Shown here: positions 1-8,097 of the stretch, one piece after another
Layout of the letters: each line of letters begins with the position of its first letter
How positions within the stretch are numbered: position 1 is the first letter of the stretch
NCBI GenBank assembly: GCA_041584055.1
Contig: JBFHER010000009.1
Coordinates: forward strand, 1 to 32,408
DNA: 32,408 nucleotides
Reading direction: 5' to 3'
Source: JBFHER01 sp041584055
GTDB lineage: Bacteria; Bacteroidota; Bacteroidia; Bacteroidales; UBA5342
Program-made: the position numbers and the translations under genes
The notes under the pieces: generated by a model
What the model saw: the letters and a program-made list of their open reading frames with translations, nothing else
Databases searched by the model: none
What the model was told of the DNA's origin: nothing

Positions 1-2245
1 AAGTGTTCTACGCCACCGGTCAAGGCGATGTTTCTGCAGTAGTTTGAATTATCAGTATTTCCCGACAGACTTAGGTTCTGGAAATGAATATAATCGGCAC
101 CATGTAAATGCAAAACGTAGTTATCGTTCGCCCCAGTGGCATAGAAATAGAGGGTAACTTGATCCCTGTTACCACTTTCAGCCTGTAAAACAACCGGTAT
201 ATCCTTGCTTGTCCCCGGAAACGAATACATGGTTTCCTGAACTTTATGATTCCCGTTGCGGAAATCTAAAAACACAGTATCGGAAACGCCTTTCATCAAC
301 AAATCAGAGATGGCATCACCAAGAGAGGCATAATAAGGACTGCTGCCACCAATGGTATAATGCCCGGCCAATGGAGTGGTGTTTGCAGGATCAGGTGTGA
401 ACTCATCGGCACCTATGTCTGGTGTAGATCCATCCCGTGATTCTCCGTCGCAGTCTTCAGTTACCTCCATTACGTATGTCCCTTTGCCATCCAGCCATGG
501 TGTGCTTGTATGCAGATCACTGTTGGATGTGTAATAGGGAAACACCGAAACAGAATTGGCATCTTTACTGCTTAATTCCTGAAAGTCGGCCAGGTTATAA
601 ACCCCTTTGGTTCCCCATTCTGCAAGATAATTGCCATTGCTGAAGTAATTGTTGTAATCAAGTTCAGCAATGGATGAAGCGGTTTGAATGTGTATAGCAA
701 CGCCATTTCCCATGTGCACAAAACAGTTGTTCAGCACCTTGTTATTCTCACCGTTATAAAGGTAGAAACCAGTGGTATTGGCATTTCCGGATGTCATGTT
801 CACGCTGTTGTGATAGAGGTTCTGGTAAGTACAGTTGTAAACATACAATCCATTATTATTCGTTGTATAAATCATGTTATTGGCTATCAGGCCAGGCCCT
901 GTTTCCAAATCACTTCCCCCATTGCTATTGTGAAGATACATGCCGTAGTTTTCAGAATAAATAATGTTACGTAGCACCTCTATTTCACCGTGACAGGTAT
1001 GCACATAAAATCCATTCCCTGAAGGCGCACTCACCTTATTGTCTGTGATAAGAATGCCGTCCTCGTATTGCACCTGCATGACATAACTGCCTTGATTTGA
1101 AAATTCATTTTCGTGGATTTTACCGTTGGTACAATGATCGCTGTATAAACCGGAGGTATATAATCCATATGCACCACCAATGAAATGATTGTTTGAAATA
1201 AGTCTGGAGTGATACAGAACATCCTGGGCGGACAATAGTGCTGCACTGCTGCTGCCAGAACCTGATCCACTTAGTTTACAGTTAATAAGTTTAAAGTGTT
1301 CAACCCCACCTGTCAAGGCGATGTTCCGGCAGTAGTTTGAATTATCTGTATTTCCTGACAGGCCAATATTTTGGAATTGAATGTAATCAGCGCCATGTAA
1401 ATGCAAAACGTAATTATCGTTCGCCCCAGTGGCATAGAAATAGAGGGTAACTTGATCTCTGTTACCACTTTCAGCCTGTAAAACAACCGGTTTATCCATG
1501 CTTGTCCCCGGAAACGAATACATGGTTTCCTGAACTTTATGATTCCCGTTGCGGAAATCTAAAAACACAGTGTCGGAAACGCCTTTCATCAACAAATCAG
1601 AGATGGCATCACCAAGAGAGGCATAATCAGGACTGCTGCCACCAATGGTATAATGACCGGCCAATGGAGTGGTGTTTGCAGGGTCAGGTGTGAACTCATC
1701 GGCACCTATGTCCGGTGTAGATCCATCCCGTGATTCTCCGTCGCAGTCTTCAGTTACCTCACTTAGGTATGTTCCTTTGTCATCCAGCCATGGTGTGTTT
1801 GTATGCAGATCACTACTGGATGTATAATAGGGATACACCGAAACAGAATTGGCATCTTTACTGCTTAATTCCTGAAAGTCGGCCAGGTTATAAACCCCTT
1901 TGGTGCCCCATTCTGCAAGATAATTGCCATTGCTGAAATAATTGTTGTAATCCAGATCAACGATTGATGATGCGCTCTGGATGTGTATAGCAACGCCATT
2001 TCCCATGTGCACAAAACTGTTGTTCATCACCTTGTTATTTCCACCGCTATAAATGTAGAAACCAGATGTGTTGGCATTTCCGGATGTCATGTTCACGCTG
2101 TTGTGATACAGGTTTTGGTAAGTACAGTTGTAAACATACAATCCATTGTTGTTTGTTGTATAAATCATGTTATTGGCTATCAGGCCAGGCCCTGTTTCCA
2201 AATCATTACCGCCATTGCTATTGTGAAGATACAAGCTGTAGTTGT
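1..2245 (-). repeat. 1293-bp near-identical tandem repeat inside the beta-helix gene
   Basis: Bases 1 to about 950 match about 1294-2245 at a constant offset of 1293 bp, exactly 431 codons, with no indel seen. By eye there are about 20-25 amino acid differences over about 315 residues. From about 950 to 1290 the similarity to the offset copy falls sharply. The highly similar block therefore starts in the middle of one helical unit and ends in the middle of the next. This looks like a duplication or gene conversion that kept the beta-helix register. Confidence 0.9.
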
Positions 2246-3020
2246 TGCTGTTAATCTTGTTCCGTACTACCTGTATTTCACCCTGGCATGTATTTAAGTA
2301 AATCCCATTGTCATCCGCAATCACTTCGTTTGCATTGACATGTATGCCACTTTGATAGGAAGCCTGTATTGCATAATTTCCCTGGCTGTTAAAAACAGAG
2401 TTTCGTATTACGTTCGACCTGCTTAAGGTACTGCCATTGACACCATCGAGATAGATCCCGATAGAACCCTCATTAAATGTACAGTTATCAACTAACAGGT
2501 TTTCAATGCGTGTGTTATTACCTGACACCAGATATTGATATCTGGAACTTGTGGCAGAAGTGTTTCCATTGAATATCACATTGTTTAAAGTAATGTGATT
2601 GCTAGCATTCTGAATCTCCAACACCCTCGCATAGGTACTTCCTGTTGCAGTAAGTGTTAGCTTGTCGAAATGAATATATGAAGTAGCAATCATTCGAACC
2701 ACAAAATTGTCACCTTCACCACTTGCCTTGTATGATAGGATAACATCGCTTGCTGCGCCTGACTGCGCCTGAAATGTAATTGTATTTGAAGCGCTTGTTC
2801 CGGCTATTGACGGAATCACAATTTGTTCACTATAGGTGCCGGATATCGTATTAAACGTGACAGCTCCACTGATGCCTTGTGTGCTTAATGCTGAAACAGC
2901 GTTATTAAAATTTGCATAATCTCCTCCGGAGCCAATTGTATAGGTTCCTGAAAGTTGAGCGACTAAATTACTTACAGTTAATAGAAAGGAAGTAAATAAG
3001 ATTAAGTAGATACGTTGCAT
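1..3020 (-). CDS. Secreted parallel beta-helix repeat protein, C-terminal part outside the window
   Basis: The reading frame opens at the ATG at 3020-3018 and stays open for 1006 codons to base 3, so the C-terminus lies beyond the left edge. Residues 1-21 form a signal peptide ending in LVA before Gln22. The rest is Asn/Ser/Gly/Tyr-rich with short hydrophobic strands and N-N-x-F/I turns, typical of right-handed parallel beta-helix proteins of Bacteroidota. Three units begin with a YTIG motif at Tyr27, Tyr457 and Tyr888 (the last incomplete). Units 1 and 2 end with a GADEF motif followed by a short Pro/Thr linker. Such proteins are usually exported, often by the type IX system, but the sorting domain would be outside the window. 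Function is probably surface or adhesive, or binding of a polysaccharide; this is inference. The start is supported by a strong Shine-Dalgarno sequence. Confidence 0.9.
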   Translation of the reverse strand, partial: MQRIYLILFTSFLLTVSNLVAQLSGTYTIGSGGDYANFNNAVSALSTQGISGAVTFNTISGTYSEQIVIPSIAGTSASNTITFQAQSGAASDVILSYKASGEGDNFVVRMIATSYIHFDKLTLTATGSTYARVLEIQNASNHITLNNVIFNGNTSATSSRYQYLVSGNNTRIENLLVDNCTFNEGSIGIYLDGVNGSTLSRSNVIRNSVFNSQGNYAIQASYQSGIHVNANEVIADDNGIYLNTCQGEIQVVRNKINSNNYSLYLHNSNGGNDLETGPGLIANNMIYTTNNNGLYVYNCTYQNLYHNSVNMTSGNANTSGFYIYSGGNNKVMNNSFVHMGNGVAIHIQSASSIVDLDYNNYFSNGNYLAEWGTKGVYNLADFQELSSKDANSVSVYPYYTSSSDLHTNTPWLDDKGTYLSEVTEDCDGESRDGSTPDIGADEFTPDPANTTPLAGHYTIGGSSPDYASLGDAISDLLMKGVSDTVFLDFRNGNHKVQETMYSFPGTSMDKPVVLQAESGNRDQVTLYFYATGANDNYVLHLHGADYIQFQNIGLSGNTDNSNYCRNIALTGGVEHFKLINCKLSGSGSGSSSAALLSAQDVLYHSRLISNNHFIGGAYGLYTSGLYSDHCTNGKIHENEFSNQGSYVMQVQYEDGILITDNKVSAPSGNGFYVHTCHGEIEVLRNIIYSENYGMYLHNSNGGSDLETGPGLIANNMIYTTNNNGLYVYNCTYQNLYHNSVNMTSGNANTTGFYLYNGENNKVLNNCFVHMGNGVAIHIQTASSIAELDYNNYFSNGNYLAEWGTKGVYNLADFQELSSKDANSVSVFPYYTSNSDLHTSTPWLDGKGTYVMEVTEDCDGESRDGSTPDIGADEFTPDPANTTPLAGHYTIGGSSPYYASLGDAISDLLMKGVSDTVFLDFRNGNHKVQETMYSFPGTSKDIPVVLQAESGNRDQVTLYFYATGANDNYVLHLHGADYIHFQNLSLSGNTDNSNYCRNIALTGGVEH

Positions 3021-3023
3021 GGT

Positions 3024-3036
3024 ACAACCTCCTTTA
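3024..3036 (-). promoter_or_regulatory. Strong Shine-Dalgarno sequence of the beta-helix gene
   Basis: Read on the minus strand, the bases before the ATG are AAAGGAGGTTGTACC, a full match to the anti-SD of 16S rRNA with usual spacing. It fixes the start codon at 3020. Strong SD sequences are uncommon in Bacteroidota, where initiation mostly relies on A-rich leaders, so this gene may be translated at a high level. Confidence 0.75.
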
Positions 3037-3373
3037 ATATTTAATGATTTTACTTTTGATTATGATACACAAAAGATGATAAAAACATTCTGCCTAGATG
3101 CAGCATAGAGATGGTTTGACAGTATTCTGGAAAGATATATACATGTCACTTTAAGATCAACGCGGGTAAATTAATTCTATTATTTAACAAATTTATGACA
3201 TTTTTAGTGAATAGGACAACTTTTATCAGCCTAAAAAAACAAGGTTTAATTGGCTGAATATAATGTCTTTAATGTATTAAGATTTCATCTTAAACACACA
3301 AGGGAGTTGTTGCAAGCCCCGGGAAGATGTTCGCTATTTCGTAGTTTTTTGTGTGATGAATCTGTTGTATCAT

Positions 3374-3408
3374 AAAAAAAGAGTCTCCCGGTTGTTAGGA
3401 GACTCTTT
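3374..3408 (-). terminator. Rho-independent terminator of hflKC
   Basis: The arms AAAGAGTCTCC (3378-3388) and GGAGACTCTTT (3398-3408) form an 11-bp perfect stem with a 9-nt loop. On the minus strand the stem is followed by a run of seven T. It lies about 20 bp past the hflC stop codon. Confidence 0.9.
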
Positions 3409-3426
3409 AAAAAAGTGTATTCTATT

Positions 3427-4371
3427 TTATTTCATTGACTTCAAGTACTTAAACAATTCACTGTCAGTACTTAATATGACTGATGTTTCATCGTCAAAGA
3501 CGTATTCAAACGTTTCCATGCTTTTCAGAAAACTATACAATTCCCTTGATTGGGGTGAATAATTATATGCATTTGCATAGATATTTGCAGCTTTTGCATC
3601 TGCGCGCCCCTTTATTTCTTCTGCTGTTTTAAATGCTTCTGATTGTATGGTTAACAATTCTCTTTCTTTTTCACCATTGATACGGGATGCTTCCCCCTGT
3701 CCTTCCGAGCGAAATTTATCAGCAATTCTAAAACGCTCACTCTTCATACGTTCATATACCTGATCCTGCACTTCCTGCACATAGTTGATGCGCTTAAAGC
3801 GAAAATCAAGTATGGTAATTCCCAGGTCTTTGGTTTGCTTATTTGCTGAAGCCAAAATTTGCTGTTGAATTTGCTGCCTTCCGTTTTCAATGTGAATCAA
3901 CGAATCAACAAGTCCATTTAATGTATCATTCATCATCGGAACCCTGTTTGAAGAACGGACAGCTTCCTCAATATTATTATTTGCTATGAAATTACGGGTT
4001 TCCCCGTCCAGGATATCATCCAATCGTGACTGAGCACCACGTTCGTTTTCCAAACGCTTGAAAAATTGTAGTGGATCTGTGATTTGCCAACGTGCATAGG
4101 TATCCACAAAAATATATTTCTTGTCTTTCGTTGGTACCTGATTTGGATCCCCATCCCATTCCATGTAGCGCTTTTCAAAATAATTTGCTTTCTGAATAAA
4201 AGGCACTTTAAATTTCATGCCGGGGGTCACAACGGCTTCACCAACCGGTCGCCCAAGTTGTGTTATGACAACCTGTTCCTGCTCATTAACAATGTATGTT
4301 CCCCCGACCAATAATGCCAGCAGAATAATACCAACAATGCCTAGAAGTGATAATTTTATAATTTGTTTCAT
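3427..4371 (-). CDS. hflC: HflC, SPFH/band 7 membrane protein, partner of HflK
   Basis: This 314-residue protein has one N-terminal membrane segment (about residues 7-27). A band 7/SPFH domain follows, opening with the typical VNEQEQVVITQLGRPV stretch. A charged, Ala/Glu-rich coiled-coil region at about 210-265 includes the GEASRINGEKERE stretch. In E. coli, HflC and HflK form a large periplasm-facing assembly around the FtsH protease and limit its action on membrane proteins. The start overlaps the hflK stop by 4 bp (ATGA), so the two are translationally coupled in the order hflK-hflC. Length is near that of the E. coli protein. ftsH is not in the window. The terminator downstream closes a two-gene operon. 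Confidence 0.93.
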   Translation of the reverse strand: MKQIIKLSLLGIVGIILLALLVGGTYIVNEQEQVVITQLGRPVGEAVVTPGMKFKVPFIQKANYFEKRYMEWDGDPNQVPTKDKKYIFVDTYARWQITDPLQFFKRLENERGAQSRLDDILDGETRNFIANNNIEEAVRSSNRVPMMNDTLNGLVDSLIHIENGRQQIQQQILASANKQTKDLGITILDFRFKRINYVQEVQDQVYERMKSERFRIADKFRSEGQGEASRINGEKERELLTIQSEAFKTAEEIKGRADAKAANIYANAYNYSPQSRELYSFLKSMETFEYVFDDETSVILSTDSELFKYLKSMK

Positions 4372-5354
4372 TTTTGCGGTATTTTAGAGTTCATCTGCAT
4401 TTGTAATAAAGGCAAAACATTGCCACCCTTATCATCAGTTATAATCTTATTCCCAAGTTTTGGTATTACATCCTGCATCGTTTCGAGATAAATTCGTCGT
4501 TTCGTCACTTCCGGAGCTTTCACATATTCCCTGTAAAGATCATTGAAACGGGAAACTTCACCCAGGGCTTTATTCACACGCTCTGTTGCGTATCCTTCTG
4601 ATTTTTGAATGGTTTCCTGAGCCTGTCCTCTGGCTTTTGGAATCACTTTGTTGTACTCTGATTTAGCCTGATTAATCAAAGTCTCTTTTTCCTGCTGTGC
4701 CTCATTCACTGCATTAAATGCAGCTTTAACAGGTTCAGGCGGATTCACATCCTGAAGGACAACCTGATCGATCTTGATTCCCATGGAATATTCGCGACAT
4801 ATTTTCTGAACCAATTCTTCCAGCTGACTTCCAATCTCTGTTCGCCCGATGGTAAGCACCTCATTCACTGTTCTGTCACCAACAATCTGGCGCATTGCAG
4901 CTTCTGAGATATCCCGTAAAGTTGATTCGGCATTTCGGACCTTAAACAAATAATTATATGCATTATCAATCCGATATTGCACAACCCATTCCACATCCGC
5001 AAGGTTCAAATCACCCGTCAGCATCAGTGCTTCTTCACGTGAGCCACGCCGTGTGTAATCTGATCTCACCGCCGGATTAGTCGTTCTGAAACCAAATTCC
5101 AGCTTTTGCTGGCGTTCCACCGGCACTTTGTATACCCTTTCCAGAAAAGGCATTTTTGTTCTTAATCCCGGATCAACGGTACGTACATATTTTCCAAATC
5201 GGGTAATCACACCGACTTCTTCAGGTTCAACCTGAAAAAAAGACCCCCAAATCACAAGTAATATTAAGATACCTGCAATGATCGCACGGGAATACTTTAA
5301 CAGGGCTACCACTTCTTTTGGTAGTCCATCCGTGTTAAACGAATTATTCGCCAT
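4368..5354 (-). CDS. hflK: HflK, SPFH/band 7 membrane protein, partner of HflC
   Basis: This 328-residue protein has one membrane segment at about residues 24-42. An SPFH domain follows, starting VEPEEVGVITRFGKYVRTV. A coiled-coil region carries the NEAQQEKETLINQAKSEYN stretch seen in HflK proteins, and the tail contains a VIPKLGNKII-like stretch. The N-terminus lacks the long Gly/Pro-rich cytoplasmic part of proteobacterial HflK, so it is shorter than the E. coli protein (about 419 residues). It is the first gene of the hflKC operon, with a perfect TAnnTTTG box about 25 bp upstream. It is expected to modulate FtsH with HflC. Confidence 0.93.
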   Translation of the reverse strand: MANNSFNTDGLPKEVVALLKYSRAIIAGILILLVIWGSFFQVEPEEVGVITRFGKYVRTVDPGLRTKMPFLERVYKVPVERQQKLEFGFRTTNPAVRSDYTRRGSREEALMLTGDLNLADVEWVVQYRIDNAYNYLFKVRNAESTLRDISEAAMRQIVGDRTVNEVLTIGRTEIGSQLEELVQKICREYSMGIKIDQVVLQDVNPPEPVKAAFNAVNEAQQEKETLINQAKSEYNKVIPKARGQAQETIQKSEGYATERVNKALGEVSRFNDLYREYVKAPEVTKRRIYLETMQDVIPKLGNKIITDDKGGNVLPLLQMQMNSKIPQK

Positions 5355-5379
5355 TAGCTTTGTTTTTTTTAGTTGTTAA

Positions 5380-5387
5380 CAAAGATA
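5380..5387 (-). promoter_or_regulatory. -7 promoter box (TATCTTTG) of hflKC
   Basis: The minus strand reads TATCTTTG, a perfect match to the Bacteroidota -7 consensus TAnnTTTG. It ends 25 nt before the hflK ATG, which predicts a leader of about 20 nt. No clear TTTG -33 box is seen. Confidence 0.6.
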
Positions 5388-5480
5388 GGAAAATATATGC
5401 AGTTCATGTGATTCGATAAGTGTTTAGAGTTGGAAGAGCTCATAAAGAGGAACTTAGATGGAGTTCAAAGGATACTGATT

Positions 5481-5507
5481 AGTGACATTCGTCACTTGTG
5501 ACTTTTT
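5481..5507. promoter_or_regulatory. Overlapping inverted repeats of AGTGAC/GTCACT
   Basis: AGTGAC-attc-GTCACT is followed by t-GTGAC and seven T. The middle GTCAC can pair with either neighbour. The T run is on the plus strand, where no gene ends, so a plain terminator role is doubtful. It sits about 100 bp upstream of the hflK promoter and about 80 bp past the MATE gene stop. It may be an operator or a decayed terminator. Confidence 0.4.
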
Positions 5508-5586
5508 TTATTTTAACAAAACATACTTTCAGAAAACTGAGTTAAATTGAAAATACGTAAAACTCGAGTTATATATCACTTTCAAC

Positions 5587-6888
5587 TTAATCTTTAAAGA
5601 CATAGCGTCGGCTTGCAGCCCATAAATACATACCACGGCTAAACATAAATAGTAGCATGGCCCCCCAAAGGGCATGATTGCCAAGGCGTTCGTTGAGTAA
5701 AAAATAAAAAGGAAAAAACACCACAAAGGTTGAGATCAGAATAGAGTACAACATCCCGCGGGTTGCAACAGCCCCAATGTAAACCCCATCCCATAAAAAT
5801 GACATAAAACAAGCCACCGGTATCAGAGCAATGTATAAAAGATAGGGTTGAGCCATTGCAAGAACATCTGTCTGGTTTGTCATCAAACGCATTAACACAT
5901 TGCCTCCTGCACCGTAAATGAGTGTTGTAAGAAGGGTGAGTCCAAGCCCCCACATAAATATTCGTCTTACAACTTTTCGAATGGGACTTTTTTTGTCTTT
6001 TCCCAAACGGGCACCAATCATTGGTTCTGCAGCATAGGCAAATCCATCCATTAAAAATGAAAAGAACATTAAAAATTCTCTGAACAAGGAGTTAACTGCC
6101 AGTACCTGATCGCCCTGAGCAGCTGATCTATCGGTAAAATAGGTAAACACGAGAATTATGCATAAAGTGCGGATAAAGATATCCCTTGAAACTCCCAGAA
6201 ACTTGCGAAATTCACTGAGGGGCAAAATAGCTTTAACATTGATGTCTGGAAGCACATGTTTAAAATGCCGAAATAAATAAAATATGCACATGACCAAACC
6301 AATGTACTGTGAAATCACGGTTCCCAGGGCCACCCCATCAGACTTCATATCCAATACAACAACAAAAAGTAAACTGAATACAATATTAAAAACGTTAATT
6401 GCAATGGCTATATACATGGGGATTCTGGCATTCTGCATGCCCAGAAACCATCCTGAAAAAGCAAATATTGCCAGGGATGCCGGTGCTGCCCAAACACGGA
6501 TTGAAAAATAACCACGTCCAAAAAGTTTGACATCCTCACTTCCTTCCAGCAAATTAAATCCAAGGGACTCGATGGGATGTCGAAACAGCAAAATGAGTAA
6601 GCCGGCACTAAACGCAATGAACAAAGCCTTGGACAGGATGCCACCTGCTGCTTGTTTATCGTTACGTCCAAAAGCCTGTGCAGTCATACCACTGGTACTC
6701 ATGCGAAGAAATCCCAGACTCCAGTACAAAATGTTAAAAATAACTGTTCCAAGCGCGATGGCGCCAATATATGCCGGAGAATCAAGATGCCCCATCAAGG
6801 CCATATCCACCAGTCCCAGAAATGGAACCGTGATATTGCTTACTATGTTAGGGATGGCAAATTTTAAGATTTCCCGATCGAGTTTCAT
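5587..6888 (-). CDS. MATE family efflux transporter, DinF-like
   Basis: This is a 433-residue membrane protein with about 12 hydrophobic segments. The N-terminus is diagnostic of MATE transporters: FAIPNI in the first helix, then GLVDMALMGHLDS, and YWSLGFLRMSTSGMTAQA, a form typical of the DinF branch. MATE proteins exchange Na+ or H+ for cationic drugs or metabolites across the inner membrane. Asp27 of the VD motif in the first helix region is present. The gene stands alone between hflKC and a secreted hydrolase. The substrate cannot be told. The ATG at 6888 is chosen because the family N-terminus aligns there; a TAnnTTTG box lies only 5 nt upstream. Confidence 0.9.
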   Translation of the reverse strand: MKLDREILKFAIPNIVSNITVPFLGLVDMALMGHLDSPAYIGAIALGTVIFNILYWSLGFLRMSTSGMTAQAFGRNDKQAAGGILSKALFIAFSAGLLILLFRHPIESLGFNLLEGSEDVKLFGRGYFSIRVWAAPASLAIFAFSGWFLGMQNARIPMYIAIAINVFNIVFSLLFVVVLDMKSDGVALGTVISQYIGLVMCIFYLFRHFKHVLPDINVKAILPLSEFRKFLGVSRDIFIRTLCIILVFTYFTDRSAAQGDQVLAVNSLFREFLMFFSFLMDGFAYAAEPMIGARLGKDKKSPIRKVVRRIFMWGLGLTLLTTLIYGAGGNVLMRLMTNQTDVLAMAQPYLLYIALIPVACFMSFLWDGVYIGAVATRGMLYSILISTFVVFFPFYFLLNERLGNHALWGAMLLFMFSRGMYLWAASRRYVFKD

Positions 6889-6893
6889 GGCCG

Positions 6894-6901
6894 CAAATAT
6901 A
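6894..6901 (-). promoter_or_regulatory. -7 promoter box (TATATTTG) of the MATE gene
   Basis: The minus strand reads TATATTTG, a perfect TAnnTTTG match, with only 5 nt between its last base and the ATG. If used, transcription would start at or next to the start codon, giving an almost leaderless mRNA. Confidence 0.45.
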
Positions 6902-7023
6902 ATAAAAACCGGGAAGCTCGTTTAGGAGGGTGTCCTAAGGCAGGCTCTGGAAGAAAACTTCAGCAAGCCGAAGGAAAGAACATCGACTGCTTATGAATTG
7001 TGCCAGTCATAAAGGCTGGTTCA

Positions 7024-7926
7024 TCAAAGCTGATCCATCCACTGGGCTAAGAAATGAAACCATTCACCCGATTGATCTCTTCCAAGGCCAAAACCGTGTC
7101 CGCCGGCATTTAACTCATACAAGACCACAGGAACATCATTGGCAACACATGCATCCCGGTAGTTACGGCTGTTTTCAATGGGTACTGCGCCATCATCCTT
7201 AGCATGCAATAAAAAGGTTGGAGGTGTTTGCTTACTTACCTGATTTTCCAAGGTGAAAAAATCCACGTTGTCCTGAGAAGGATTTGTACCGAGCAGATTG
7301 TTCTTGCTGCCCTGATGTGTAAAATCATTCTTCATGGTTATAACAGGATAGATAAGGATCGAAAAATCGGGACGTATCTCATTTATTTGCATGCCTTCCT
7401 GTTGCGGGTATTTAAACAAGGTACTTGCAGAAGCTGCGAGATGGCCACCTGCAGAAAAACCCATTACCCCTATTTTATCCTTGTTCAACCCTAGCATTTT
7501 TGCATGCTGCTCCAGATATTGCAAGCCAAGCTGGGCATCTTCCAGTGGGATCCATGGAGATGCTTTATAAGTGCTTTCTGCAGGCAATCTGTACCTTAAA
7601 ACAGCTGCAGCCACTCCTATTTTATTAAACTCTTCTGCCAACAAGCGGCCTTCTTTCAAAAACGAAAGAATCCGGTAAGCGCCACCTGGGCAAATCATCA
7701 CACAAGGCATGTTCTTTTTTCCATTTTTAGGAATGAATAACTCCAGAGATGGGACTTTTACTTCGGTTACCTGAATGTTTTTATCTGTCCGTAGTTCTTC
7801 TTTAAATAGTTTATAATCTTCAGGTGAATCCCCCTTCATTAGTTGAATGGTTTCAAATTGTGACTGTGATAAAACGTTCATAGATACGGTAAATATCATG
7901 ACCAGGACAATGCTTATAGATCTCAT
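7024..7926 (-). CDS. Secreted alpha/beta hydrolase (carboxylesterase or acetyl-xylan-esterase-like)
   Basis: This 300-residue protein has a signal peptide (about residues 1-20). The alpha/beta hydrolase core shows an oxyanion-hole stretch CPGGAY at about 79-84 in place of the usual HGGG. The nucleophile elbow is G-F-S-A-G-G with Ser158. The acid is probably Asp245 in HAKDDGAVP and the base His277 in AGGHGFG, so the whole triad is present. It resembles the BD-FAE/Axe esterases that Bacteroidota use to remove acyl groups from plant or algal polysaccharides, but no polysaccharide locus surrounds it. The substrate is inferred only by family. It is transcribed alone towards the MATE gene. Confidence 0.88.
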   Translation of the reverse strand: MRSISIVLVMIFTVSMNVLSQSQFETIQLMKGDSPEDYKLFKEELRTDKNIQVTEVKVPSLELFIPKNGKKNMPCVMICPGGAYRILSFLKEGRLLAEEFNKIGVAAAVLRYRLPAESTYKASPWIPLEDAQLGLQYLEQHAKMLGLNKDKIGVMGFSAGGHLAASASTLFKYPQQEGMQINEIRPDFSILIYPVITMKNDFTHQGSKNNLLGTNPSQDNVDFFTLENQVSKQTPPTFLLHAKDDGAVPIENSRNYRDACVANDVPVVLYELNAGGHGFGLGRDQSGEWFHFLAQWMDQL

Positions 7927-8059
7927 ATTTCAGATTGTTGATGATTTAAAATTCTAAAGATAATAAACTTTTAAATTGCCTCTCTTTTTATACCTGTTTT
8001 CCTAAAAACAGGCTCTGTTAATTATCGTTAAAACAAAAAATGCGTTTTCTGTTTTTTTT

Positions 8060-8067
8060 TAATTTCG
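8060..8067 (+). promoter_or_regulatory. Possible -7 box (TAATTTCG) of the ABC/Gld operon
   Basis: TAATTTCG matches TAnnTTTG at 7 of 8 positions and lies 30 nt before the ATPase gene. The predicted leader is about 25 nt. Confidence 0.4.
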
Positions 8068-8097
8068 TGGTCGTAAAAAAAATAAACATAAAAAGAT

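Larger units (their letters stand above)
3021..3426. other. Gene-free stretch between hflC and the beta-helix gene
   Basis: This holds the hflC terminator (3374-3408), a perfect 7-bp dyad TTAAGAT-ttc-ATCTTAA at 3277-3293, and the leader of the beta-helix gene with its SD. I see no convincing TAnnTTTG box for the beta-helix gene. The small ORF at 3353-3562 on the plus strand overlaps the terminator and the 3' end of hflC and is not believed. Confidence 0.6.

Noticed and set aside
1..2245. CRISPR or transposon repeat
   Set aside because: The repeat unit is 1293 bp, in frame within one coding sequence, without spacers, terminal inverted repeats or a transposase.
209..2297. Plus-strand ORFs (such as 209-400, 437-643, 1502-1693, 1730-1936, 1983-2297) that come in matching pairs
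   Set aside because: They lie antisense to the beta-helix gene; the pairs exist only because that gene is tandemly repeated. Composition is not protein-like and there is no start signal.
3295..3355. CACACAA...TTGTGTG inverted pair 47 nt apart
   Set aside because: Seven base pairs of low-complexity sequence with a long loop; likely chance. The nearby 11-bp hairpin explains termination.
6921..6937. TTAGGA-gggtg-TCCTAA hairpin as terminator of the alpha/beta hydrolase gene
   Set aside because: Only 6 bp and without a T run on the minus strand; too weak to list as a terminator.
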